Both the position numbers and the translations under genes were made by a program. Positions 36,464 to 45,504 of a stretch of DNA of 64,000 nt are shown piece by piece. The notes below the pieces were generated by a model, which had not been told where the DNA came from, did no database searches, and saw only the letters and a list, made by a program, of their open reading frames with translations. Source of the DNA: Lentisphaerae bacterium WC36 (GTDB lineage: Bacteria > Verrucomicrobiota > Lentisphaeria > Victivallales > SZUA-371). The first letter of the stretch is position 1, and each line of letters begins with the position of its first letter. The stretch covers positions 124,001-188,000 of the forward strand of contig CP085689.1 of assembly GCA_020683205.1 (NCBI GenBank), written 5' to 3'.

Positions 36464-37915
36464 ATGTCGTTAAATTTAGCATATAACAATGCGCTTACAG
36501 CGCTTGATGCAAATCAAAAAGCGATTGCAGTTCATTCAGACAATGTTGCAAATGCATCTAATGTCGATTACAAAAAACGTACAACTGTTTTTAATAGCAA
36601 TGGTACGGTGCAAACTGATAATTTAAATTTTGGTAGTGGTGTCCAAGTTGCCAATATCAATCGTGAATTTAATTTAGTTTTAGAAACTAATTTATTAAAT
36701 TCACAATCGCAATATGGCTATTCTGCGAGTTATGCTTACTATTTAAATAACATTGAAAACTTTATTTCACCAAATGGACAGAACCTCATTGGTGATAGCA
36801 TGACTGAGTTACAATCAACATTGAATTCAGCAATGAATAATTTAGATAATTCTGGATCTCAAATTGAACTTTATCAAGCTCTAGAGGATCTGTCTCTATC
36901 AATTAATAACCAATATTCTGAAATGTTGAACATTCGCAATAGTTTAATTGACAGTTCTGGAAATGGTGAAATTAAAACTAATGTGTCGCAAATCAATGAT
37001 TCATTGAATGAACTTCAGCAAATTAATAAAGATTTGGCTAAAGCAGCATCAAAAGGTGTGGAAAATAATGAACTTTTAGATCGTCGTGATGCTTTATTAA
37101 AAGATGTTTCTGAAGCTATTGATATCGAAGTGAAATATAATGATAACGGAACCGTAAATGTTAATATGCCTGCTACTGTTAGCGGAACTGAAACTAATAT
37201 TTTATTAGTCGATGGTAGCGATCCAAGTATTGCCGCAGAACAGTTGACATTATCAACTTCAACTTCTGCAACAAGTGGCTTAACTGTTGGTGTAATTCAA
37301 ACTTCCTCAGGAGACACTCTAGATATTAGTGATAATAAAGGAAGCTTAAATGGTATGATGCAAGCGCTCGAGTACACTGATGAAAATTTACTTAGTTTGT
37401 ATAGCTTTGCAAAAACCGTTACTGATGAAATGAATTCAGTTGCCTATAACGCTTATGCGGCAGATGGTTCAACTAATAATAATATGTTTAAAGAATTAGG
37501 GGCTGTTCCGCCAATTCCAGAAAGTGAAAACTTAGTGGAATTTCTTCTGCCAGATTACCAGAGTTTGCCGTTATGGGACGATCCATCAAAAGCAAATAGT
37601 GCTGATGCTGCAATTATTAAACAATATCAAGATGCACTTAAAGCAACTGTTCCTGGAGAAGATTGTAGTGTCGCAGACTATTCAAATACTTATTTGACAA
37701 AGTTGTCGCTTGATGTAAAGGCCGCGAATGACCAAAGAGATAGCGCTCAAAATACTAATACTATGTATCAAAATGCTGTGTATGATTATAGTAGTGTTGA
37801 CATTAATAAGGAGATGGCTGAATTAATGAATGTACAAAGTTCATTTGAAGCAGCAGCTACGTTGATGAGTACTGTCAATAAAATGGTTAATTCAGCAATC
37901 AATATGGTAAATTAA
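36464..37915 (+). CDS. flgK: flagellar hook-associated protein FlgK
   Basis: A 483-residue HAP1, the first hook-filament junction protein. The N-terminus LAYNNALTALDANQKAIAVHSDNVANAS is the rod/hook family signature, and NREFNLVLETNLLNSQSQY matches FlgK. The C-terminus VDINKEMAELMNVQSSFEAAATLM provides the second half of the D0 coiled coil. AATAGGTGGT precedes the ATG. It is first in the operon with a hook-family gene and flgL. Confidence 0.92.
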   Translation: MSLNLAYNNALTALDANQKAIAVHSDNVANASNVDYKKRTTVFNSNGTVQTDNLNFGSGVQVANINREFNLVLETNLLNSQSQYGYSASYAYYLNNIENFISPNGQNLIGDSMTELQSTLNSAMNNLDNSGSQIELYQALEDLSLSINNQYSEMLNIRNSLIDSSGNGEIKTNVSQINDSLNELQQINKDLAKAASKGVENNELLDRRDALLKDVSEAIDIEVKYNDNGTVNVNMPATVSGTETNILLVDGSDPSIAAEQLTLSTSTSATSGLTVGVIQTSSGDTLDISDNKGSLNGMMQALEYTDENLLSLYSFAKTVTDEMNSVAYNAYAADGSTNNNMFKELGAVPPIPESENLVEFLLPDYQSLPLWDDPSKANSADAAIIKQYQDALKATVPGEDCSVADYSNTYLTKLSLDVKAANDQRDSAQNTNTMYQNAVYDYSSVDINKEMAELMNVQSSFEAAATLMSTVNKMVNSAINMVN

Positions 37916-37960
37916 AGAGAAATAAATATAATTGTAGATAAATAACAATGGAGGTATGAA

Positions 37961-38758
37961 ATGGCCGATCTATTTAACATTGGTGTGTCAGCACTAAAAT
38001 CACAAAGTCAGGCTTTAACAGTTATTGGTAATAACATTGCAAATGTTAATACTAATGGTTTTAAATCTCAAAGCGCAAGCTTTACTGAATCAATTGTCGA
38101 GCAAGGTGGGAAGAGTGGAAATGGCGGACAAATTCAATTTGGTAATGGTGTAAAAGTACAAAGCACTAATGCCGACTGGGGAAACGGTTCATTAATTCCA
38201 ACAGGTAATGCGACAGATTTTGCTATTCAAGGCGATGGTATGGTACAAGTCTTAGTTGATGGTAAAATTGGTTATACTAGAAATACAAGTTTTCAGTTAG
38301 TTGAAGAGGGAGGCAATATTGTTTTGAAAAATAGTGCAGGCGCGGTTCTTTGTAATGGTTCGGACCCAACAACTGCTGCTCCTATAACTTTTACCGATGT
38401 TCCTGTATCTTTAGAAATTACTTCAAAAGGAGAAGTCATCGCTCTTGATGATGCTGGAAATAATGTTGTAGCTGCTGGTTCAGAGCAAATTAATATTCAA
38501 ACATTTAACAACCCTGATTCATTACAGCGTCAAGTTGGTGGAGTTTACATGATTTCAGGTGATACTAGCTTGGGGGTTACTTCTGTTGGTGGAGAAAATG
38601 GCGCAGGGTCTTTTTCGCAAGGTGCAGTTGAAGGTAGTAACGTTGATATCGCTACTGAAATGGCAAATATGATGCAGGTGCAATCAGCATATGAAGCTGG
38701 TTCAAAAATTGTTTCAACTGCAGATGAAATGTTAAAAACAATTTTACAAATGAGTTAG
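37961..38758 (+). CDS. flagellar hook/basal-body protein (FlgE/FlgF/FlgG family)
   Basis: 265 residues. The N-terminus has the motif ALTVIGNNIANVNTNGFKSQ and the C-terminus EGSNVDIATEMANMMQVQSAYEAGSKIV, both halves of the D0/D1 rod-hook fold. The internal FGNGVKVQS and TGNATDFAIQGDGMVQV match the FlgE/F/G core. The length fits FlgG or FlgF. The N-terminal wording and its place between flgK and flgL leave open a short hook protein, so I give no symbol. A GGAGG site sits upstream. Confidence 0.88.
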   Translation: MADLFNIGVSALKSQSQALTVIGNNIANVNTNGFKSQSASFTESIVEQGGKSGNGGQIQFGNGVKVQSTNADWGNGSLIPTGNATDFAIQGDGMVQVLVDGKIGYTRNTSFQLVEEGGNIVLKNSAGAVLCNGSDPTTAAPITFTDVPVSLEITSKGEVIALDDAGNNVVAAGSEQINIQTFNNPDSLQRQVGGVYMISGDTSLGVTSVGGENGAGSFSQGAVEGSNVDIATEMANMMQVQSAYEAGSKIVSTADEMLKTILQMS

Positions 38759-38765
38759 GTTTATT

Positions 38766-39737
38766 ATGGCAATAAGTTCACTTAGTTATCAAAATTCAAT
38801 GATGAATTATTTGGGTCAGCAACAAGCTGATATTTATAAATATAATATGCAGATTACCACTGGTAAAAAATATGTTTACCGTTCTGAAGACCCTATTAAT
38901 GCCATGCGTGCAGACACAATCGCTAAAGAATATGAATTACAAAAGCAGTATAATGATAATATTGAATCAGCTTACAATGTTGAACAGCTAACAAATTCAA
39001 CACTTGATATTATGTCTGATAATTTTCAGCGTGCTTACGAGTTGATTGTTCAATCTCAAAGTGGGACGCAAGATGATAGTAGTTTAGAAACAATGTCAAA
39101 AGAAATTGATGCATTGCTTGATAGCTTGATTGATTTAGGCAATACTACTTTCAACGGTGTTGAAATTTTTGCTGGAGCTGAAACTGGAACTGCACCGTTT
39201 GCTATTGAAGTAGATCCTATATCTGGTCAAGAAGTTGTTAAATTTCTAGGTGAAGACATGGATTCAACTAATACTGTAGAGAACCGTGAAGTGCAATTAT
39301 CAGAAAACAGTAAAATGAAATATGGTATTACAGGCGATGAATTGTTTGTATTTACCGCTCAAATAAATACTGGAACAACTGAAGCACCAGTTTATGTTGA
39401 CACTGAAATTAGTTCTTTAGATTTTTTAATTGAGCTACGTGATAAATTAGCGGCGGGAACAGTTCCAACAACTCAGGATGTTGAAAAACTTCAAGCGATT
39501 ACGATTCATATGTCTGATATGAAGGTTCAAAGTAGTGCTACTTTAGATGTTTTAAAGTCAAGAAAAGAGAATTTTTCAACCATTGAAATTGCTTATAATG
39601 ATACATTGAGCTTTTTACAAGAGGCTGATCAAGCAAAAGTAACAACAGAACTAGCAGAAGTTAAGAGTTCATACGAGGCTACTTTATTATTAATTTCACA
39701 AATGAAACAGATGTCGATTATTAATTATATGAATTAG
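38766..39737 (+). CDS. flgL: flagellar hook-filament junction protein FlgL
   Basis: A 323-residue HAP3 of the flagellin superfamily. The N-terminal part contains NMQITTGKKYVYRSEDPINAMRA, corresponding to the SxGkr...Dp...a signature. The centre has LDSLIDLGNTTFNGVEIFAG, and the C-terminal helix is TELAEVKSSYEATLLLISQM. It lies seven bases after the hook-family gene and completes the operon. No flagellin gene is in the window. Confidence 0.9.
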   Translation: MAISSLSYQNSMMNYLGQQQADIYKYNMQITTGKKYVYRSEDPINAMRADTIAKEYELQKQYNDNIESAYNVEQLTNSTLDIMSDNFQRAYELIVQSQSGTQDDSSLETMSKEIDALLDSLIDLGNTTFNGVEIFAGAETGTAPFAIEVDPISGQEVVKFLGEDMDSTNTVENREVQLSENSKMKYGITGDELFVFTAQINTGTTEAPVYVDTEISSLDFLIELRDKLAAGTVPTTQDVEKLQAITIHMSDMKVQSSATLDVLKSRKENFSTIEIAYNDTLSFLQEADQAKVTTELAEVKSSYEATLLLISQMKQMSIINYMN

Positions 39738-39799
39738 TTTTACTATTAATTAGGTAGGACTAAATTAATTTTTAGAAGTACCATTATATCTTTTTTATT

Positions 39800-39838
39800 G
39801 AAGCAATCAAATAAATTAAAATTTTATTTGATTGCTTC
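39800..39838 (+). terminator. terminator of the flgK operon
   Basis: A perfect 16-bp stem (GAAGCAATCAAATAAA and complement) with a seven-base loop. The T-run after it is short, and it can also act on the opposing gene ending at 39844. Confidence 0.7.
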
Positions 39839-39843
39839 TTCTA

Positions 39844-40335
39844 TTATTTATTTTCATGAGAATACAATTCATTGCAAATTTCACATAAACTTAATTCAGT
39901 TAGAGGTTTACTGTGTTTTAAAATATCATCTTTAGCTTTATTCAAGCCATACATATCACAATAACGTACTGAGCAACATATTTGAGGACGATATCTTATA
40001 ATTAGAATAACTATTTCTGGACAGTTGCTTAGAGCACTATACACAATTGTTGGAATAAGGGTATTGGCTTCGCGATCTGAATAAATATAATCTTCAAATT
40101 GTTCACTTTGTAGTAGCATCTCTACATTTTTAACATCATTATTTTTAATAAATGTTTTTATCAAATTTGATTTATAGCGATCTTGATCATTTAAAAGCTC
40201 CTCATGTATTGATTGTGTAGTTTTCATAGAATGAATATGAGCTTGATTATAAAAGAAAATTCCCGTTAAAACCATTGCTAAAATTACCGAAATGGCGATT
40301 AAAGTTATTATAATTGTCATAATTTTTTGATTCAT
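39844..40335 (-). CDS. single-pass membrane protein, possibly ankyrin-like
   Basis: A 163-residue protein with an N-terminal membrane segment (IMTIIITLIAISVILAMVLTG) and a soluble part containing LIKTFIKNNDVKNVEMLLQS and SALSNCPEIVILIIRYRP, which have the rhythm of degenerate ankyrin repeats. The C-terminus is Cys-rich (ICCSVRYC, LCEIC). The family is not certain. It is transcribed toward the flgL terminator and away from the sugar operon. Confidence 0.6.
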   Translation of the reverse strand: MNQKIMTIIITLIAISVILAMVLTGIFFYNQAHIHSMKTTQSIHEELLNDQDRYKSNLIKTFIKNNDVKNVEMLLQSEQFEDYIYSDREANTLIPTIVYSALSNCPEIVILIIRYRPQICCSVRYCDMYGLNKAKDDILKHSKPLTELSLCEICNELYSHENK

Positions 40336-40427
40336 TAACTTAATAGACCTCTTTTGTAAATTAATAGCTAATAAATAGTCGATTTATTTATCATAAATGT
40401 GTTACAAAAAAAAATCAATAGAAAATG

Positions 40428-40498
40428 TTTTGTTATATAGACTTGATTTTGTTATATAAAACTATATACTATATATAGAATTTTAATTTATATAACAA
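40428..40498 (+). promoter_or_regulatory. promoter with repeated operator-like motifs
   Basis: The promoter is TTGATT (40443-40448), 16 bases, then TATACT (40465-40470). TTTTGTTATATA occurs at 40428-40439 (upstream of -35) and, 19 bases on, at 40447-40458 (in the spacer). TTGTTATATAAA at 40449-40460 has an exact inverted copy at 40487-40498, between the -10 and the ribosome site. Such placement fits a repressor or dual regulator controlling the aldolase operon; no regulator gene is nearby. Confidence 0.6.
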
Positions 40499-40512
40499 CA
40501 ATGGAGATGAAA

Positions 40513-41715
40513 ATGTTTGCATTTAATTATTATAATCCTGTAAGAACAGAATTTGGTTTAGGAACTTTTAAAACATTAGGTGAAAAAGCTGCACAATTAG
40601 GGAAAAAGGCTTTATTAGTTAATTATGAAAATCATATAGTTTTAGAAAATGTTTTAAATGAAGCTAAAGAGCTGCTGAATGCACAAAGTGTTGAAGCCGT
40701 AGAGTTTTATCAATTCAGAGAAAATCCATCAATTGAAACTGTAGCTGTTGGTGTAGAATTAGCAAAAAAAGAAAATTGTGATATGATTATTGCTATTGGT
40801 GGTGGTTCTGTAATGGATGGGGCAAAGGCAATTGCTGCGGGAGTATTTTATGATGGTAATGATTTATGGGATATGGTTTTTCATCGTCACGATGGTAGTG
40901 GTTCTGAAATTAATCCTCCAGAAAAGGCATTACCTATTATTGCAGTACCTACAGTTCCTGCTACAGGTAGTGAAATGAACATGTGTTCAGTTGTTACAAA
41001 TGAAACTAAAAAAGAAAAATCATATATTTGGGCAGAATGCTTGTTTCCACAATTTGCAATTTTAGATCCAGAGCTGAGTTATACATTGCCTGCATCAGTT
41101 TCGGCGTGTTCAGCTGCTGATGCAATTTCACATGCATTAGAAATCTACATTAATAGTGTTGATGGAACTCCACTGCAAAATTATTGGCAGGAAGGTACAA
41201 TGCGTACAATTATTGAAAATATTCCAGCAGCAATTGCAAACCCTACTGATCCTGAAGCTCGTGGGAATTTAACATGGGCGGCGGCGTGTGCTATTAATGG
41301 CTGGGCAAACCCAGGCGATGGTTGGACTCCAATGCACCAGGTAGGTCATGTTTTAAGTAGTCGTTTTGGTGTTAATCATGGAACGAGTTTAACTGTGATT
41401 ATGCCACATTGGATGCGCTATAACAGTGAGCGCCGTCCAAGCGTTTATGAGCGTTTTGCACTTCGTGTAATGAACGTTGAAGAAGGAAATAAAACTTCAA
41501 AAGAAATTATTAATGAAGGTATTGATAAATTTGAAGCCTTTTTAAAAAATATTGGAGTAGCAACTATTTTGAGCGAAATCAATATCACTGAAAATGACTT
41601 AGACAATATAGTTAATGATGTAGAAAAAGTATCATTTAATGCCGATGGTGTGCTAGGTTGTAATCCTGTTATGACTAAAGCTGATATTTTAAATGTCTTA
41701 AAAATGGCTCTTTAG
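40513..41715 (+). CDS. iron-containing alcohol dehydrogenase
   Basis: About 400 residues of the group III (FucO/YqhD/BdhA) family, which reduces aldehydes to alcohols with NAD(P)H. The nucleotide site is IAIGGGSVMDGAKAIA. Metal ligands appear in SAADAISHALE (Asp, His) and in TPMHQVGHVLSSRFGVNHG (two His). I choose the third ATG (MFAFNYYNP) because GGAG at 40503-40506 lies six bases before it. It leads a four-gene operon with a DeoC-like aldolase, an FGGY kinase and a membrane protein, so it probably removes the aldehyde released by the aldolase. Confidence 0.9.
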   Translation: MFAFNYYNPVRTEFGLGTFKTLGEKAAQLGKKALLVNYENHIVLENVLNEAKELLNAQSVEAVEFYQFRENPSIETVAVGVELAKKENCDMIIAIGGGSVMDGAKAIAAGVFYDGNDLWDMVFHRHDGSGSEINPPEKALPIIAVPTVPATGSEMNMCSVVTNETKKEKSYIWAECLFPQFAILDPELSYTLPASVSACSAADAISHALEIYINSVDGTPLQNYWQEGTMRTIIENIPAAIANPTDPEARGNLTWAAACAINGWANPGDGWTPMHQVGHVLSSRFGVNHGTSLTVIMPHWMRYNSERRPSVYERFALRVMNVEEGNKTSKEIINEGIDKFEAFLKNIGVATILSEINITENDLDNIVNDVEKVSFNADGVLGCNPVMTKADILNVLKMAL

Positions 41716-41740
41716 AATTGTTTAGACAGGAGAGTTTATT

Positions 41741-42436
41741 ATGAGTAATGATTATATTGCAAAAATGATTGATTTAAGTTGTGTGCAAGCAAATAGCAGT
41801 TATGAAGAAATGCAAGAAGCTATTGCTTTAGCTGATAAATATAATGTGGCGGCAGTTTTTGTACTGCCTGCACATCTAGAATATGCACAAAAGTATGCAA
41901 AAGAGAATAGCTACAATGCAACTTTTGCTGCAACTGCTGGATTTCCAAGTGGTAGTACAACAACTGCTTCAAAAATAGTCGAAGCACAAAGACAAATAGC
42001 TTCAGGATGCAGAGAAGTCGATATGGTTAATAATATTACATGGTTGAAAGCTAATGAATTAGAAAAATACCGAAATGACATCCAAATGGTTAAAGATTCA
42101 ATTGGAGATATTCCATTGAAAGTTATTTTAGAGTGTCATTATTTGACAAATGAACAAATTGCTACAGCGTGTGAAATTTGTGCTCAAGTTGGTGTAGCAT
42201 TTGTAAAGACAGGAACAGGGTGGGCTGCGACGGGTGCAACGTTAGAAAATGTTACATTAATGAAAAAGGTAGTAGGTGATCGTTGTGAAGTTAAAGCTGC
42301 AGGTGGAGTTCGTGATATCGAAACTGTGATTGCAATGATAGAGCGTGGTGTGACACGTTTTGGTATTGGCGTTAGAACTGCAAAAGCAATTTTAGGTGAA
42401 GATTTAAATGAAGATTTAACGCAGTCAAATTATTAA
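41741..42436 (+). CDS. deoC: DeoC-type class I aldolase (deoxyribose-phosphate aldolase)
   Basis: 231 residues, the DeoC length. The Schiff-base Lys is K156 in AFVKTGTGW; D94 (EVDMVNN) and K185 (VKAAGGVRD) complete the catalytic set. DeoC cleaves 2-deoxyribose-5-phosphate to acetaldehyde and glyceraldehyde-3-phosphate. Here the usual KTSTGF reads KTGTGWAATGAT, so the pocket may be tuned to another sugar phosphate. GGAG precedes the start, 25 bases after the dehydrogenase. The pairing with an FGGY kinase instead of phosphopentomutase suggests uptake and phosphorylation of a free sugar. Confidence 0.86.
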   Translation: MSNDYIAKMIDLSCVQANSSYEEMQEAIALADKYNVAAVFVLPAHLEYAQKYAKENSYNATFAATAGFPSGSTTTASKIVEAQRQIASGCREVDMVNNITWLKANELEKYRNDIQMVKDSIGDIPLKVILECHYLTNEQIATACEICAQVGVAFVKTGTGWAATGATLENVTLMKKVVGDRCEVKAAGGVRDIETVIAMIERGVTRFGIGVRTAKAILGEDLNEDLTQSNY

Positions 42437-42503
42437 AAGTATTAAAATTGTAATTATTGAGCATTGATTATTGAGTAAAATTCTAAATTTTGAGGTATTA
42501 AAG

Positions 42504-44024
42504 ATGAGTCATGTTATTGCATATGATTTTGGAACAGGGGGAATAAAGGCGTCAATTTATGATGTTTCAGGTAGTTGTTTGGCATCGCATTTTGCGACAT
42601 ATGAAACATATTATCCCGCAACTGGGTTTCACGAACAAAGTCCTGAAATGTGGTGGTTAGCAACAGTTGAAGCAACCAAAGCGTTATTAACGGAATGGAG
42701 TGGTAATAAGAATTCTATTAAGGCAATTGGTATTTCAGGACATTCTTTAGCAGTGGTGCCAGTTGGTAAAGACGGTCAATTATTGCGTGAATATGGTATA
42801 ATTTGGAGTGATTCACGTCCAACAACTCAAGTTGATGAATTTTTTGCAAAAACTGATGCTGAAAATTGGTACATGAAAACGGGTAATGGCTTCCCTCCGC
42901 AATTATACAGTGTTTTCAAAATTATGTGGCTGCGTGATAATGAAAAAGATGTATTCAGTAAAATTTATAAGGTTTTGGGTTCAAAAGATTATATCAATTA
43001 TCGCATGACTAATGTTATGGCAACTGATTATTCATATGCATCTGGCAGTGGGGTATGGGACTTAAAAAAATGGTGTTATGATGAAGAGTTAATTAATGCC
43101 GCATCATTGGATAAAAATATTTTTCCTGAGGCGTTTAGTTCACATCATGTGATTGGAAACTTGACAGTTGAAGCTGCTGAACAATTATCATTAACAACTG
43201 AAGTTAAAGTTGTTGCTGGAGGTGTTGATAATAGTTGTATGGCATTAGGTGCACGCGCTTTTCGCGATGGCGACGTTTACAATTCGATGGGGTCAAGCAG
43301 TTGGATTGCCGTAACAGATAAAAAACCATTATTAAATTTAGATTCAAAACCATATGTTTTCGCTCATGTTGTACCTGAAAAATTTACTTCAGCGATTGGT
43401 GTTTTTGCAACAGGATCGGCTTTAAGATGGGTTAAAGAATTGTTATTCAATTATTATAATGAAGAATGTATCGATAATCAAAATCCATTTGCGGCAATGG
43501 TTAATTCTGCAGAAAAAGTAGTGCCAGGTGCAAATGGAGTCTATTTTTTACCAACTTTAGCAGGAGGTTCATCCTTAGATCATTGTCCAGAAGTGCGCGG
43601 TAGTTTTGCCAACTTAGACCTTAAAAATGGTTTTGCTGATATATGTCGTGCAACATTAGAGGGTATTGCGATGGCTCAAGCAAATGCACTAAAAACATTA
43701 GAAGAGTTAACAACCCTTAAAAATGAAATTTTAGCTGTTGGCGGTGGAGCTCGAGATGATTTTTTCATGGAAATTTTTGCAACTTTATACCAAAAAGATA
43801 TTGTGCGAACTCAAGTTGGTCAGCAAGCGGCGGCATTAGGAGCAGCCGCAGTGGCATTGGTTGGTATTGGTGAATGGGAAACATATGATAAAATTGCAGA
43901 AATTCATAATGAAGTAGCCCGTCAATGTAAAAATGAAAATTTAAGAGAATTTTATCATGAGCATTTAGAAAGATTTAATAAATTAAATAAAAAATTAAGC
44001 GATTGGGCAGTGGAGGTGAATTAA
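42504..44024 (+). CDS. FGGY-family carbohydrate kinase
   Basis: About 506 residues, xylulokinase-like. The N-terminal phosphate loop is AYDFGTGGIKASIYD. Further motifs are ISGHSLAVVPV, IIWSDSRP, GSKDYINYRMT, AGGVDNSCMALGA and, in the C-terminal ATPase half, LAVGGGARDDFFMEI. The start is ATG 42504 (MSHVIAYDF) with GAGG upstream; a longer in-frame form from 42471 has no ribosome site. It phosphorylates a ketose or polyol, and the partner aldolase suggests a deoxy sugar. It resembles the LsrK/LsrF pairing in AI-2 processing, but no Lsr transporter is present. Confidence 0.9.
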   Translation: MSHVIAYDFGTGGIKASIYDVSGSCLASHFATYETYYPATGFHEQSPEMWWLATVEATKALLTEWSGNKNSIKAIGISGHSLAVVPVGKDGQLLREYGIIWSDSRPTTQVDEFFAKTDAENWYMKTGNGFPPQLYSVFKIMWLRDNEKDVFSKIYKVLGSKDYINYRMTNVMATDYSYASGSGVWDLKKWCYDEELINAASLDKNIFPEAFSSHHVIGNLTVEAAEQLSLTTEVKVVAGGVDNSCMALGARAFRDGDVYNSMGSSSWIAVTDKKPLLNLDSKPYVFAHVVPEKFTSAIGVFATGSALRWVKELLFNYYNEECIDNQNPFAAMVNSAEKVVPGANGVYFLPTLAGGSSLDHCPEVRGSFANLDLKNGFADICRATLEGIAMAQANALKTLEELTTLKNEILAVGGGARDDFFMEIFATLYQKDIVRTQVGQQAAALGAAAVALVGIGEWETYDKIAEIHNEVARQCKNENLREFYHEHLERFNKLNKKLSDWAVEVN

Positions 44025-44025
44025 G

Positions 44026-45171
44026 ATGTGGACAACTGACATTAACACGATGGTTATTTGGATTGTGCTCGGATTTCTAGGAGGAATGTTTGGAGCAACA
44101 ATAGGTGGACTTTTAGCATTTGTTTTTTGTGGTATTGGGGCATTAATTTCTTCAGCATTGATGTTGGCAGGGCTAACTGATACAGCTAATTTTGTTGATG
44201 CGTGGATTACTTGGGGACCATTTATTGGACCACAAACATCATTTGTTGGTGGTTGTTGGGCTGCGGCATATGCAAAACATAGAGCTGGTTTTCAAAATGG
44301 ACGTGATATTTGTCAACCACTAGTAACACTACAACGTCCTGATGTATTATTAATCGGTGGAATTGGTGGTGTTGTTGGTGCTATTTGTACTTGGCTGGCA
44401 TGGTTGATTCCAAATTTACCAGTTGTTGGCAGCGAATCAACAGTTGCAACAACTAACAGCGTTGCGTTAGGAGTAATGGTCGCATCAATTATTGGTCGTT
44501 TAGTGGTTGGAAAGTCAGGCATTTTTGGCAAAGTTCCTGATAATGTCAATCGTTTTGATGGTGATGAAAATAACTGCTGGATTCCATGGCAACATTCAAG
44601 TTTAAGCATCATTATTTTAGCAACGATGGTGGGAGCTACGAGTGCAATTTTGACCTATTTAAACTCAAATATGCATTTAATGCTATTTGGAGTTATGACT
44701 GTATTATTTGCATTTATGATTTTAGGGCAGGGAGTTATCGCAGGGCACCATTATGCAATTACAGCCTATTTTGCTGTGGCGGCTACAGGCAATGTTGCAT
44801 GGGGTATTGCGTTTGCCTTAATCGCTGGATTTGCATGTGACTTTTTTGCATTTTTGTTTACAGCTCATGGAGATTCACACATTGACCCGCCAACTTGTGC
44901 GATTGCATTTTGCGGGACATTACAGCCGTTATTAATTTGTTTTGGTTTAATGCCATATACACCAATGAATGGAGCAAACACTGTTGAAAATTTATTTAAC
45001 ATAAAAAATATGTTATTTGCGAATAATTCAACATCAGGGGTAATTGCGCTATTAATGATTTTGGTTTTATTGCCATTAATTACTAAATTATTACGCAATA
45101 ATAAAACATTTTTGGTGGGTAATAGTTTATTCGCTACAGCAACTGTCACAGTTGATAATGACGAAACTTAG
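44026..45171 (+). CDS. polytopic membrane protein, putative transporter
   Basis: 381 residues with about eight to ten hydrophobic helices, many Gly/Ala-rich (IWIVLGFLGGMFGATIGGLL, LLIGGIGGVVGAICTWLAW). Polar loops carry conserved-looking motifs: WGPFIGPQTSFVGGCWAA, GQGVIAGHHYAITAYFAVAA and THGDSHIDPPTCAIAF (read FTAHGDSHIDPP), in which His/Asp could bind substrate or ions. I recognise no transporter family. It starts two bases after the kinase stop behind GGAGGTG, the last gene of the operon, so import of the operon's substrate is the natural guess. Confidence 0.7.
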   Translation: MWTTDINTMVIWIVLGFLGGMFGATIGGLLAFVFCGIGALISSALMLAGLTDTANFVDAWITWGPFIGPQTSFVGGCWAAAYAKHRAGFQNGRDICQPLVTLQRPDVLLIGGIGGVVGAICTWLAWLIPNLPVVGSESTVATTNSVALGVMVASIIGRLVVGKSGIFGKVPDNVNRFDGDENNCWIPWQHSSLSIIILATMVGATSAILTYLNSNMHLMLFGVMTVLFAFMILGQGVIAGHHYAITAYFAVAATGNVAWGIAFALIAGFACDFFAFLFTAHGDSHIDPPTCAIAFCGTLQPLLICFGLMPYTPMNGANTVENLFNIKNMLFANNSTSGVIALLMILVLLPLITKLLRNNKTFLVGNSLFATATVTVDNDET

Positions 45172-45207
45172 AAGTTTATGAATTTTTTTTATCAAACATT
45201 TCACAAT

Positions 45208-45241
45208 ATACCGTTAAGTTTTCTTAGCGGTATTCTTTTTT
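45208..45241 (+). terminator. terminator of the aldolase operon
   Basis: An 11-bp stem (ATACCGTTAAG with CTTAGCGGTAT, one G-U) and TTTT loop, followed by TCTTTTTTT. Confidence 0.83.
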
Positions 45242-45484
45242 TATTTTCTCAAAGCATTTTTTTAGTGGATTTGAAAATAAAATTAAGATGGCAATAGTAG
45301 TAATTATTAGTGCAATTGTACTTAAGTTATGACCTAATTTGTCGGCAGTAAATTTAAAGTCATCAGGCGAATATGTTGATGTCATCCTATTAAATAAATA
45401 CATTGCCGCTATAATATATTTTGTTGCGTATAAAATTGTTGCACAAAGAAAAAGTATACTACTAACGATTGTTTCTTTCATCAT
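45224..45484 (-). CDS. small two-helix membrane protein
   Basis: 86 residues with two membrane segments (about residues 6-31 and 55-72) and a basic C-terminus (KKCFEKIKKEYR). No family is recognised. It lies 21 bases downstream of lnt on the same strand, so it may be co-transcribed. Its end overlaps the plus-strand terminator of the aldolase operon. Confidence 0.55.
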   Translation of the reverse strand: MMKETIVSSILFLCATILYATKYIIAAMYLFNRMTSTYSPDDFKFTADKLGHNLSTIALIITTIAILILFSNPLKKCFEKIKKEYR

Positions 45485-45504
45485 AAATTACCTGATTTTT
45501 TGTT

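Noticed and set aside
40513-45171. Bacterial microcompartment locus for aldehyde metabolism
   Set aside because: An aldolase and Fe-ADH are present, but no shell protein, acylating aldehyde dehydrogenase or phosphotransacylase lies in or near the operon.
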